From the NCBI GenBank assembly GCA_022564135.1, contig JADFLZ010000089.1, positions 1 to 7,728 of the forward strand: a stretch of DNA of 7,728 bases. Reading direction: 5' to 3'. Under the pieces are notes generated by a model. It did not search any database. It was not told where the DNA came from and saw only the letters and a program-made list of their open reading frames with translations. The translations under genes and the position numbers were made by a program. Positions within the stretch are counted from its first letter, which is position 1. Each line of letters starts with the position of its first letter. Positions 1-7,221 of the stretch are shown one piece after another. Origin of the DNA: Candidatus Zixiibacteriota bacterium (GTDB lineage Bacteria; Zixibacteria; MSB-5A5; GN15; FEB-12).

Positions 1-1957
1 CCACTTCAAACTGTTCTGAACTTCCCGAAGGCAATGGCGCTGGTTCACCTGCAGCTTGTGTGGCTCCGTCCCAGTTTAGCAGAGTTGATAGATTGGTCGA
101 ATAACGTAAATCTGTTTCTGTTGCGGTACCGTCGGTGCTGTCATCGCCAGAGGCTGTCCAGCTTAAATAAGCAGAGCTAAGTTTGATTGAATCAACGGCT
201 AAATCTGTCACTGCCGAGGGTGGGAAAGTATCTACCAGTTCACTAACGTTAAACAGAACATACTCGAAAATCGGCGAGTTGTCGGCTACATTTGAAGATA
301 TGAAAATTGAATCGAGATAAACAGCCGACTCAAGCTCGGTAGTATTGATGCTGGCAGTCACGGTCTGGCTGGTTGTTCCACCGGAAATATTTAAGTCCAG
401 CCAGCTGATGCTTTCTAAAATAGAAAAGTCTATTTCAAAGGCTGACTGTTCAGAAACGATAAACGACTGCGGCTCAGGCAGCGGACCCAGTCTATTGGAT
501 GTAAAACGGAGCGTGTCTTTGTCCAGAGTGAGGAACTTGGGAACGCTGCCAATACTGTAATTGACTACTATGTATTGCGGCGAGTTGTTGGACTCAAGCG
601 AGGTTATTTCGATTGAATCTATGTAAGTTCCCGGGGCGAGTTCTGTAGTTGTTATGATAGCAGTGATCACTTGTTCGGTCGTTCCGGTGCTGTCGCTTAA
701 TTCGAGCCAGCTGATATTTTCTCTCACAGAAAAAGGAATGTTAAAAGAGTTGAATTCGGAGATTGTAAATTGTTTCGACGCCGGCAACTGACCAGACTCA
801 TCGGCTGAGAAAACCAGCAAGCCGGGTTCTACTACTAGCGTTCTGACGCCACGGTCGAGCTGTAAGGTAACCATAACTTCAACCGGCGAGTTAACAGCTT
901 TGGGAGACTGAACTGAAAACGAACCGGTATAGCTTCCGGTTGCTAAGCCGGTGGTGTCGACATCAATATAAATGCTGTCGGGTGTCAGGCCGCCGAATCC
1001 GGTGTTTAAATCTATCCATTCCTGTTCCGTCGAAATTGTAAACGGAATAATGTTTCCGCAGGAATCAGTGACAGCGATCCCCTGAAAAGCCAGCGTCAAG
1101 CCCGAAACTCCAAAACCAAACTGCAATGAGTTCTTGGAGAGACTAATTCGACCGCGATTTATAATTATTTTACTTCGGTCTACCAGAATCTCTTCAATGG
1201 TGGTCGCCTGGGCCGTCAGAGAGTCTACCGTGATATCAATTACAGTCGAGTCCTTGCACAAGTTAGAATTTGTTCCGCTAAAATAAATTTGCACCAGCAC
1301 TGTATTGCCTGAAGAGTCAACTATGGCAGCACTATGTGAAACATTTACTACCAGCTTTCCAGAAGAATCCGTGCTATATGAAAAGATTGAGCCCGATGGC
1401 AGACCAGTTCCCATACTGACGCTATCTAGCTGCAAAGTTGCCTTGTCAAAATCAACGGTAAGTCCGATTTGAGTCAGCCCGCCAAGATTGTAAAGTTCTA
1501 TATTTGATTTGAATGGTGCGCCGAATTCTGTTTCAAGAAACTTAGGCGAAGTTCTGATAAGTTTCACGACCGGCAGCAGTTCAATTTCTACTTCAGTAAT
1601 TTGGCCGGCAACAACATCAATCAGGGCAGAGCCGCGATAAATTACCATGCCTTCGGCATCAAGCCCTTCCAGCACCACCAACAGGTCTGTTCCTTCGGGA
1701 ACGTTTTCAATAGTTCCTTCTACTATACCATCAACCATTTCCAACTCGGCCACGATAGTGTCGCTTGCGGAAATAATTGTCACCTGATAGGTTTCTATAA
1801 GCTCAGCTAATTGCGAATTCTCAAAACTAACAGCAAGCTGAAAACTTATGGCTTGTGTGCCATTGTTTACAATTTTTTCAGCACAGGTAACAAGCAGCGC
1901 CAGAGCTGAGAGTGCCAGAAATAAAATCAACTTCTTTGAGTGTTTTCTTGATAGCAT
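1..1957 (-). CDS. Putative surface lipoprotein with cohesin-like domain, three BACON-like repeats and Fn3 domain (partial, C-terminus beyond window)
   Basis: The frame is open for 652 codons from the ATG at 1957 to the left edge. Residues 1-25 look like a lipoprotein signal peptide: Arg/Lys-rich start, hydrophobic core, then LLVTC with Cys25 as the likely lipidated residue; Thr at -1 is unusual for a lipobox. Residues 35-130 form an unassigned beta-rich domain. Residues about 138-245 resemble a cohesin fold, with 'NIELYNLGGL', an FD...L..D motif and a closing 'VLVQIYFSG' strand. Three BACON-like beta-sandwich repeats follow (about 272-367, 375-468, 475-571), the last two sharing 'ISWL-L', 'GTT-Q', 'TTEL' and 'DSI-I-S'. 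From 578 begins a fibronectin type III domain ('PPSAVTDLAV', 'LSWTASGDD', 'DLRYS'). This is the last visible gene of the four-gene unit; its start lies 9 nt after the TAG of the beta-barrel gene and lacks a clear Shine-Dalgarno, so translational coupling is plausible. Probable role: surface adhesion or scaffolding; the ligand is unknown. Confidence 0.85.
   Translation of the reverse strand, partial: MLSRKHSKKLILFLALSALALLVTCAEKIVNNGTQAISFQLAVSFENSQLAELIETYQVTIISASDTIVAELEMVDGIVEGTIENVPEGTDLLVVLEGLDAEGMVIYRGSALIDVVAGQITEVEIELLPVVKLIRTSPKFLETEFGAPFKSNIELYNLGGLTQIGLTVDFDKATLQLDSVSMGTGLPSGSIFSYSTDSSGKLVVNVSHSAAIVDSSGNTVLVQIYFSGTNSNLCKDSTVIDITVDSLTAQATTIEEILVDRSKIIINRGRISLSKNSLQFGFGVSGLTLAFQGIAVTDSCGNIIPFTISTEQEWIDLNTGFGGLTPDSIYIDVDTTGLATGSYTGSFSVQSPKAVNSPVEVMVTLQLDRGVRTLVVEPGLLVFSADESGQLPASKQFTISEFNSFNIPFSVRENISWLELSDSTGTTEQVITAIITTTELAPGTYIDSIEITSLESNNSPQYIVVNYSIGSVPKFLTLDKDTLRFTSNRLGPLPEPQSFIVSEQSAFEIDFSILESISWLDLNISGGTTSQTVTASINTTELESAVYLDSIFISSNVADNSPIFEYVLFNVSELVDTFPPSAVTDLAVDSIKLSSAYLSWTASGDDSTDGTATETDLRYSTNLSTLLNWDGATQAAGEPAPLPSGSSEQFEV
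245..835 (-). repeat. Tandem BACON-like repeats 2 and 3 inside the surface lipoprotein gene
   Basis: Two adjacent coding repeats of about 95 codons each (554-835 and 245-535) share a recognisable protein pattern (SWL-L, GTT-Q, TA-I-TTEL, Y-DSI-I-S, NSP) and short conserved DNA, for example 'agccagctgat' in both copies (around 400 and 701). A more divergent first repeat occupies about 857-1144. The copies look like internal domain duplication rather than a mobile element. BACON-type domains are beta-sandwich modules seen in secreted carbohydrate- or surface-associated proteins. The family name is assigned by pattern only. Confidence 0.6.
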
Positions 1958-1966
1958 CGGTAGAAT

Positions 1967-3100
1967 CTAAAAAGTAACGGTTGCGCTGGTAAAGATGTTG
2001 ACGCCGTTAATTGTAATTGAGCCGCTATTGGCCGAGCCGACAAAATATTTGCTGCCGGCGCTTAAGACCGGGCCGTTTTTTATGGCTTTGGTGAGACTTC
2101 CGCCCAAACCAACATAGTGCGAACTGCGCAGTTGATTCGGTCCTTCACCTTCGTTTGCCGAAATTATTTTTATTTCCCAGGCGGGTGATATTGCCCAGCC
2201 GTTTCCGAAGTAGCGGCTCAAATCTAACTGGGCCGTAAATTCGTTGCCAAACAGCTGAAACTGACTGGTCACAGATTCGTTGACATCGTACTGAGTGTTA
2301 CGTCCGCGCCATAAATAGCCGAGTCTGAAATCACCCTGGTATCTGCCGGTCTGGTAACGGCTGCCAACTCTGAAAAAAGCCTGCGATGATTGTTTAAAAG
2401 TCTTGCTGCCTTCATAGCGGTCGGGCGTATAAAAAGTCAGCGTGATATCGCCGAACAAAATGCCTTTTTCCTGCTTGCGGTCAAGTCCGGCAGTAATGCT
2501 GACAAAGTTGCCGGGATTGTATTTTCCAAGACCGCGATAAGGTTCATATTTGCCGGTAAATTCAAAGAGAAGACCCAGTCCGCCCCGAAGAGAGCCGAGC
2601 ATAGTTGCGCCGCCGATTAAAATATTGCCACCTAAGCCCTGACCAAATCGTCGCATGGGGAAATTCAGATAGTTTCGCGACAGAATCGCCAATACTGTAG
2701 TATCGGTATCAAAGGTCAGGTCAGTTTTGCCGGTTGGCAAATTCAGCCCCATACTTATTATAATTCTGTCATCTGAGAGCGATTGATTTATCTGAAAGCG
2801 AATGTCGCTGGCGCCGGTCAGACCGGTAGCCTGGTAATCTGTTTTAAGATCGTTGACAGAGCCGGCTGCAAAAAACAGAACTTCAAGATTTTCACGAACA
2901 GGAACAAAGCCCTTTATCGGAAAGTATAACTGGGAGAAACCGGTCGAGCCGTTATTCTTATCGTCCAGGCTCCAGTGATAATAAACAATTCGTGTGCTGG
3001 CAGAAGCCGGCCGGCCGGCAACTACTTGCGCCAGGCTGGCGGCATTGGCAGTAATTATCAAGACTACGGCCATCAATATTATTTTCGATAACTTAATCAC
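1967..3100 (-). CDS. Predicted outer-membrane beta-barrel protein
   Basis: 377 residues starting with GTG at 3100. An N-terminal signal peptide is visible: Lys-containing start, core 'ILMAVVLIITANA', then ANA-A or SLA-Q as likely cleavage sites. The mature part is rich in Gly, aromatics and alternating polar/hydrophobic stretches such as 'FRVGSRYQTGRYQGDFRLGYLW', and it ends in '...TVTF'; a terminal Phe is the usual BamA recognition signal for outer-membrane barrels. Segments such as 'IIISMGLNLPTGKTDL' recall conserved loops of putative transporter/porin-like barrels, but I cannot name a family. The start codon overlaps the end of the upstream lipoprotein gene by 8 bp, and an AAAGGA ribosome binding site lies inside that gene, so the two are probably co-transcribed and coupled. 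It could be an export pore or a structural barrel for the neighbouring CsgG-like or surface proteins (inference). Confidence 0.8.
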   Translation of the reverse strand: MIKLSKIILMAVVLIITANAASLAQVVAGRPASASTRIVYYHWSLDDKNNGSTGFSQLYFPIKGFVPVRENLEVLFFAAGSVNDLKTDYQATGLTGASDIRFQINQSLSDDRIIISMGLNLPTGKTDLTFDTDTTVLAILSRNYLNFPMRRFGQGLGGNILIGGATMLGSLRGGLGLLFEFTGKYEPYRGLGKYNPGNFVSITAGLDRKQEKGILFGDITLTFYTPDRYEGSKTFKQSSQAFFRVGSRYQTGRYQGDFRLGYLWRGRNTQYDVNESVTSQFQLFGNEFTAQLDLSRYFGNGWAISPAWEIKIISANEGEGPNQLRSSHYVGLGGSLTKAIKNGPVLSAGSKYFVGSANSGSITINGVNIFTSATVTF

Positions 3101-4379
3101 CGCCGATTGTTCCTTTCACCCGTACCGAGCCTGTTGGAATTACCGGCGGCTGTTGAGTTTGTTCCTCACCGCCAGCCGGAGGAGTAATTGAGCCGGTGTT
3201 TTCAAGTACATTCCCCAGAGTTGACTCAAGATCTGTAAGTCCGCCTATAGTCTCTGTCTGAATAAAATTTTCAAACTCCTGCTCATTGGATAAGACGGCA
3301 GTAAACTCCAGTTGATCCTGAGCATAAAAGAAGCGGTTGTCTATATTTGAGGCCCGGCGAAATTCTTCCAGGGCCTGTTCATACTGCCCTGCTTTTTGGT
3401 AAGTCAGCCCTTTGCAGTAGGCCAAAAACGCTTCATAAGAATCTGTAGGAATTATATTAAGAGAATCCAGTTCTTCAGGGGTCAGCTCGATATTTAGTTC
3501 GGCTAATATTTCCCGGACAAACTGTTTTTGCATCTCAAATATTTTTTTCAGGACAGATTCAGAACTTTCCGGAAAATATTCCGAGCTGTCGACTGTGTTT
3601 ACAATTATTCCGCTCAGGCGAAGATGGTTCAGTTTCGGGCTGGTCAGGGTGGCTGTGACAATATTGCGGCTGCCAAGTATCCGTCCGACTTTAGGAGCTG
3701 AAGCTCTGTCGATGAAATCTTCTTCGCCTCTTTTAAGTTCCTCTATGAGAAGATGAAGCTTGCTGCGCTCTACCACTGTTAACGCTTTTATTTTCGAGAG
3801 ATCAATGGCGGTAAATTCCGAAAGTCCTAAGGCTACCGGTGCCAGTTCCGGATCGAGCGCCGAGCCATCAAAATCATAAACGGCAATTGTATTCAGAGGT
3901 ATAGAGTCGGCATTAATGCTTTTTTCGGCTGCGATGGCAGCGCCAACTTCCAGGCGGATAGCCAGCAGGTCCAGCCGCTGGATTACCCGCTTTGAAATTT
4001 TCTCTGATGATTCAAGCTGCAGCGCAGAATTGTAAGCAGCGCGGGCTTCTTCATATTGTTTTTGTTTTTCAAATGTTATACCGAGAAAATATCTGGAACG
4101 GGAATTTGCTTTTATTTTTTCTGCGCTCTTTAGTGCCTCAATTGCCTGCTGGTAATTGCCAAGTTCAAATCTGGCCACGCCCAGTTCGCGCCAGGCTTTG
4201 AAATCCTGAGGTTTTTTTAGAACACGGGCTTCGTATTTCTCAAGAGCGCTTGAAAAATTGCCTTCTTCGGAGAGCTTTCTCCCTTGAGTATACAGATTAT
4301 TACCGCAGCCTCCGGCAAGAAGTGAAACAGCCAGAGCAATGATAAGAATGTAACTATTATATTTTTTTAGTAACGACAC
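3093..4379 (-). CDS. TPR and CsgG-like domain lipoprotein
   Basis: 428 residues from a GTG at 4379. The N-terminus is a lipoprotein-type signal peptide, with hydrophobic residues 11-21 and Cys25 in 'LAGGC'. Residues about 29-130 carry three TPR-like helical repeats ('EGNFSSALEKYE', 'LGNYQQAIEALK', 'QKQYEEARAAYN'). Residues about 163-290 match the CsgG/FlgO/TolB-N type fold: 'IAVYDFDGS', 'VVERSKLHLLIEELKRG' and 'APKVGRILGSRNIVTATL'. A further TPR-like hairpin ('KAGQYEQALEEFRRA') lies near 320-350, followed by a Pro/Gln-rich tail. The protein is probably anchored in the outer membrane facing the periplasm. The domain is short and lacks obvious pore-forming hairpins, so an assembly or accessory role (FlgO- or LpoB-like) is more likely than a CsgG secretion channel. 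It is paralogous to the gene just upstream, 23 bp away. No good Shine-Dalgarno precedes the GTG and no in-frame ATG lies just upstream. Confidence 0.82.
   Translation of the reverse strand: MSLLKKYNSYILIIALAVSLLAGGCGNNLYTQGRKLSEEGNFSSALEKYEARVLKKPQDFKAWRELGVARFELGNYQQAIEALKSAEKIKANSRSRYFLGITFEKQKQYEEARAAYNSALQLESSEKISKRVIQRLDLLAIRLEVGAAIAAEKSINADSIPLNTIAVYDFDGSALDPELAPVALGLSEFTAIDLSKIKALTVVERSKLHLLIEELKRGEEDFIDRASAPKVGRILGSRNIVTATLTSPKLNHLRLSGIIVNTVDSSEYFPESSESVLKKIFEMQKQFVREILAELNIELTPEELDSLNIIPTDSYEAFLAYCKGLTYQKAGQYEQALEEFRRASNIDNRFFYAQDQLEFTAVLSNEQEFENFIQTETIGGLTDLESTLGNVLENTGSITPPAGGEEQTQQPPVIPTGSVRVKGTIGGD
3111..3116 (-). promoter_or_regulatory. Ribosome binding site for the beta-barrel gene, inside the upstream gene
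   Basis: On the minus strand AAAGGA lies 10 nt before the GTG at 3100 and within the last codons of the CsgG-like lipoprotein gene. It supports the GTG start and the 8-bp overlap. Confidence 0.6.
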
Positions 4380-4402
4380 CAGCCACAGCCATAAATTGAG
4401 TG

Positions 4403-5455
4403 TTAGCCCACCAGCGGTCTATAGATATTCATTTTCTGTTTGGCCTCAATGAACTTATTGTCCATGTCGTAGGCTTTCTTGAAATTATCGTAGGCGTTTT
4501 TGTAATCATATAAGTCCATGTATTCGAGCCCCAGAGAATAGTGATAGAGAGCATCAAAAGAATCAGAGCCGCCGTACTTTAATTTGTTTTTTGAATCTTC
4601 ACTTAACTCGCTATCAAGTTTTGCTGCCAGTTCTGCAACCAGAGCTTTTTCCATGCTGTTAAAATCCGGCCGGCCTTCTCTGTCAACCGAAGCAATAATT
4701 TCGGAAGTTTCTACTTTAACAACTTTGGCCACCATCCTGGCGTGCCTGTCATCAATTTGAGAAATGGTGCCGAATACCATCAGCTGTGCTCCCAGCATTT
4801 TGCCGACTTTGACAGCAGCTGACTGGCTGGTGATACCTTCTTTGCTGAGTTTTATCTCTTCTAAGAGGTAGTCCATTTTGTTTCGTTCGATAACCCGCAA
4901 AGAGCTGACTTTTCCAAAATCATGGGCAAAAAATTCTGCCAGAGCATGGCTCAATAGTCCCAGCTTTTCCTGATATTTCCCGACCGAATAGTTGTCAAAC
5001 GGCAAAAAGGCGATTGTTTTTACGCCTGAATCTTCGGCGGCACAGTTAAGAATTTCTTTTGATTTCATCAGCGAGTACCAGCGATTGCACAGCTGTTTTG
5101 GCCAGAAGTTCTGTGGCAGCGGATTTAAGCAAGGTCCCACACTGGCAATTCGATTCAAATAAGAGAAAGCTTTATTATGGTGCTCTGTTCCTTTGGCATA
5201 GTTGCAGACACCCAAAAACTCGAAAATGGCAATGCTGTCGCGGGGCATTAAATCTGTCCGCTCAAGTAGAGCTTCGGCTGATTTGATAGCTACATCAAAA
5301 TCAGTTAAAGCATACATATCATAGGCTTTGCCGAGAACATCTGAAACAGCATCATCGGCCTCAGAATTAGCAGTCGCCAGCAGCATCACGCTCAGCAGCA
5401 GCGCGGTTACCATAATTTTATTAGAGAGAAAACTAAGCGGTCTTAAAGCTCTCAT
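4403..5455 (-). CDS. Secreted (periplasmic) TPR and CsgG-like domain protein
   Basis: 350 residues from ATG 5455, preceded by GGAG at 8-nt spacing. The N-terminus is a Sec signal peptide (core at about 14-27) without a lipobox Cys, so the mature protein should be soluble in the periplasm. Residues 36-105 are TPR-like. The motif 'LNPLPQNFWPKQLCNRWY' (110-127) resembles the 'L-P--FSPK' segment often found between TPRs and a following domain in periplasmic proteins. A CsgG/FlgO-like domain spans about 145-270 ('IAFLPFDNYS', 'RVIERNKMDYLLEEIKLS', 'AAVKVGKMLGAQLMVFGTIS'). A C-terminal TPR-like hairpin follows ('LYDYKNAYDNFKKAYDMD'). Four cysteines (84, 109, 123, 138) are clustered between the TPR and CsgG-like parts. 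It is the first gene of the four-gene unit, directly behind a strong promoter. The same layout as the downstream lipoprotein points to an old tandem duplication. Confidence 0.83.
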   Translation of the reverse strand: MRALRPLSFLSNKIMVTALLLSVMLLATANSEADDAVSDVLGKAYDMYALTDFDVAIKSAEALLERTDLMPRDSIAIFEFLGVCNYAKGTEHHNKAFSYLNRIASVGPCLNPLPQNFWPKQLCNRWYSLMKSKEILNCAAEDSGVKTIAFLPFDNYSVGKYQEKLGLLSHALAEFFAHDFGKVSSLRVIERNKMDYLLEEIKLSKEGITSQSAAVKVGKMLGAQLMVFGTISQIDDRHARMVAKVVKVETSEIIASVDREGRPDFNSMEKALVAELAAKLDSELSEDSKNKLKYGGSDSFDALYHYSLGLEYMDLYDYKNAYDNFKKAYDMDNKFIEAKQKMNIYRPLVG

Positions 5456-5463
5456 TATCCCTA

Positions 5464-5467
5464 CTCC
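5464..5467 (-). promoter_or_regulatory. Ribosome binding site for the secreted TPR/CsgG-like gene
   Basis: GGAG on the minus strand, 8 nt before the ATG at 5455. It fixes that start and is the clearest Shine-Dalgarno in the window. Confidence 0.65.
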
Positions 5468-5516
5468 GATTTGAGGTGTTCTATGTTCCTGAAAAAGTAA
5501 TAATACAGGTCTTTTG

Positions 5517-5544
5517 AATATACATTATAGAGCAGTTTTGTCAA
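5517..5544 (-). promoter_or_regulatory. Sigma70-type promoter of the four-gene envelope unit
   Basis: On the minus strand a perfect -35 TTGACA (5539-5544) is followed by 16 nt and a -10 TATATT (5517-5522). It lies in the 101-bp gap between the kinase stop and the first CsgG-like gene. Predicted transcription starts near 5510, giving an untranslated leader of about 55 nt that ends in the GGAG site. The four envelope genes can therefore be expressed without the kinase. A second TATAAT-like run at 5524-5529 lies only 9 nt from the -35 and is too close to pair with it. No intrinsic terminator is visible between the kinase stop and this promoter, so read-through from the kinase is also possible. 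Confidence 0.65.
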
Positions 5545-5556
5545 GGCGGCAGAGGC

Positions 5557-7212
5557 TTAGTCGACTGAGCGGGCGATGAACCTAAGTGTATCTCCGGCAA
5601 TGACTACCAGGGTTGTCTCGCGGTCAATTGGGGGAGATTCGAGAAACAGCCGGACGATATATTCACCTGGTTTCAGGCTGAATGTAAAGGGCGTCTCATT
5701 TGACTGAAGTTCTCCGTTTATGTAAACGCTGGCTCCAACCGGTAGAGTGCCGACAATGAGCCCGCCAAAGAGAGGCTTTTCGATAAATGTGTAGCTGAGG
5801 CTAAGCGTTTGATCAGCTCTAAGTTTAAAACTGTCAAAAATTACAGAATCTATAGATTCATGGTTGTTTTCAATTTTTAAAGTGTGGCTGCCGGCACTCG
5901 AATTCAAAACATATTTTGAAATATCTGAGGCAACCAGTTTGTTATCCAGATAAATATTCCCCGAAGGCTCGATTGTTACACGAATTTTACCTTCTAAAAC
6001 TGTGGCTGCACTTTGCTCATCAGCAGGATCAACTGCGGACCTTGGTTCAGCAAACTCTTCTTTGTCATTTTTGGGAGTCAGAGCTACATCGTTTAAATTC
6101 TCTGTAACAGTTGAATCAGCATTCTCGATTTTAGATAATGTCTCACTTAAATCATTATCCAGTGTATTTCTGGTCATATAGTAAATGCCCGCGATTGCGA
6201 TTATTATTACAATAAACGCCAATGAAATCAATGACCAGCGCTTGCCAGACACAACTTGCACTATCTTGCTTTTTTCTTGGTCAGTTTTACTGTGCTCAGC
6301 TGTCGGTGCAAACTTCTGACTGTCTACCGTTTCATCGTCAAATGCCCGAGTCAGCTTATCAATGTTAATAGTATCTTCGAGATTAACAGGTTCAACGATA
6401 TTATTAATGCGCAGCGCTTCAACATCTTTTAACATTTCACCGGCGTTGGCATATCTGTCTTCGGGATCTCGGCTGATCGCTTTTAAGATTATTCTGTCAA
6501 ATTCTTCTGGTGTCTCAGGCGCCAGGCTGCTCGGCGCCGGAGGCACGGCCACTCTTTTACTTTCTGCTATTTCGCTCCAGTTTCTGCCGCGAAAGGGAAG
6601 TTTACCGCTGACCATCAGGTACAGTGTCGTTCCGATGGCGTATACATCAGCTCGGGGCCAGTCAATTTTGGCCAGCGGGTTAAACTGCTCCAGCGGTGCA
6701 AAGAGGGGTGTGCCTGAAAAAATACCGGCGGCGGTCTGTTCGGGGTCGGCTTCATCTTTGGCAATGCCGAAGTCTATTACTTTCAAATCTCCCTGCTTAT
6801 CTACCATGATATTGCCGGGTTTTATATCGCGGTGATATATCTTTCTCTCGTGGGCGTAGGAGATGATTCTCAAAAGGTCAACCGCCAGTTTTAAGACAAC
6901 GCTTACGGGCAGCTTCTTTTCTGATTCTATAATATCTTTGAGAGTGGCGCCCTCGATATATTGCATGACAATTATCGTTTTGTCATCGTCTGTGAAAAAA
7001 TGGAATATCGTGCAGATATTCTGATGTTCGTTTAATTTAGCCAGATTATTGGCTTCTTTTCTGAAGCTTTTGCCCAGACTGGGGTCTTTGAGCCTTTTTA
7101 ATATTACCCGGTGGTCGGGGACGTCCTTATGATGTGCCAGAAAGACCTCAGCCATGCCGCCTTCGCCGACTTTTCGGATAACTTTGTATTCACCCAGAAA
7201 TTCTTTGCTCAT
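5557..7212 (-). CDS. Transmembrane Hanks-type Ser/Thr protein kinase with two PEGA domains
   Basis: 551 residues. The cytoplasmic kinase domain (about 9-268) has all key residues: Gly-rich loop 'GEGGMAEVFLA' (16-26), Lys39 in 'VILKRL', helix-C Glu53, catalytic 'HRDIKPGN' (127-134, Asp129), 'DFG' (147-149), Asp189 and Arg253. The APE-type motif reads 'APLEQF' (172-177). It should be an active PknB-like kinase. A linker (about 270-325) contains acidic Thr motifs 'EDTIN' (281) and 'DETVD' (295). One membrane span covers about 327-346. A low-complexity acidic stalk leads to two PEGA-like beta domains: about 409-475 and 484-550, the latter with 'VGASVYINGE', 'TPF' and 'LKPGEYIVRL'. PEGA domains are extracytoplasmic modules, so this kinase probably senses the envelope or cell wall. 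It is divergent from the FHA gene and upstream of the envelope unit. Its ATG has no Shine-Dalgarno but lies 9 nt from a good -10 box. The cognate substrate is not known from the sequence. Confidence 0.95.
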   Translation of the reverse strand: MSKEFLGEYKVIRKVGEGGMAEVFLAHHKDVPDHRVILKRLKDPSLGKSFRKEANNLAKLNEHQNICTIFHFFTDDDKTIIVMQYIEGATLKDIIESEKKLPVSVVLKLAVDLLRIISYAHERKIYHRDIKPGNIMVDKQGDLKVIDFGIAKDEADPEQTAAGIFSGTPLFAPLEQFNPLAKIDWPRADVYAIGTTLYLMVSGKLPFRGRNWSEIAESKRVAVPPAPSSLAPETPEEFDRIILKAISRDPEDRYANAGEMLKDVEALRINNIVEPVNLEDTINIDKLTRAFDDETVDSQKFAPTAEHSKTDQEKSKIVQVVSGKRWSLISLAFIVIIIAIAGIYYMTRNTLDNDLSETLSKIENADSTVTENLNDVALTPKNDKEEFAEPRSAVDPADEQSAATVLEGKIRVTIEPSGNIYLDNKLVASDISKYVLNSSAGSHTLKIENNHESIDSVIFDSFKLRADQTLSLSYTFIEKPLFGGLIVGTLPVGASVYINGELQSNETPFTFSLKPGEYIVRLFLESPPIDRETTLVVIAGDTLRFIARSVD

Positions 7213-7221
7213 TGAATTCTA

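Noticed and set aside
345..560. Plus-strand frame within the surface lipoprotein region, and a similar one at 1601-1810
   Set aside because: The minus strand is open for 652 codons here with a coherent domain series; the plus frames have no domain features.
1958..1975. Ribosome binding site for the surface lipoprotein
   Set aside because: The 18 nt before the ATG contain no purine-rich Shine-Dalgarno match; coupling to the preceding stop is more likely.
3093..4379. True CsgG curli secretion channel
   Set aside because: The CsgG-like domain is short, embedded among TPRs and lacks visible transmembrane hairpin insertions; no CsgA, CsgB, CsgE or CsgF genes are seen in the window.
5470..5510. 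Possible hairpin CCTG...CAGG in the leader of the envelope unit
   Set aside because: Only a 4-bp stem with a 14-nt loop; too weak to call a riboswitch or attenuator.
5524..5529. TATAAT-like box (minus strand) near TTGACA
   Set aside because: Only 9 nt from the -35 box; the TATATT at 16 nt is the workable -10.
6362..6835. 157-codon open frame on the plus strand
   Set aside because: Lies wholly antisense to conserved kinase-domain codons (HRDIKPGN and DFG region), shows no recognisable protein pattern and no start signal; a shadow frame.
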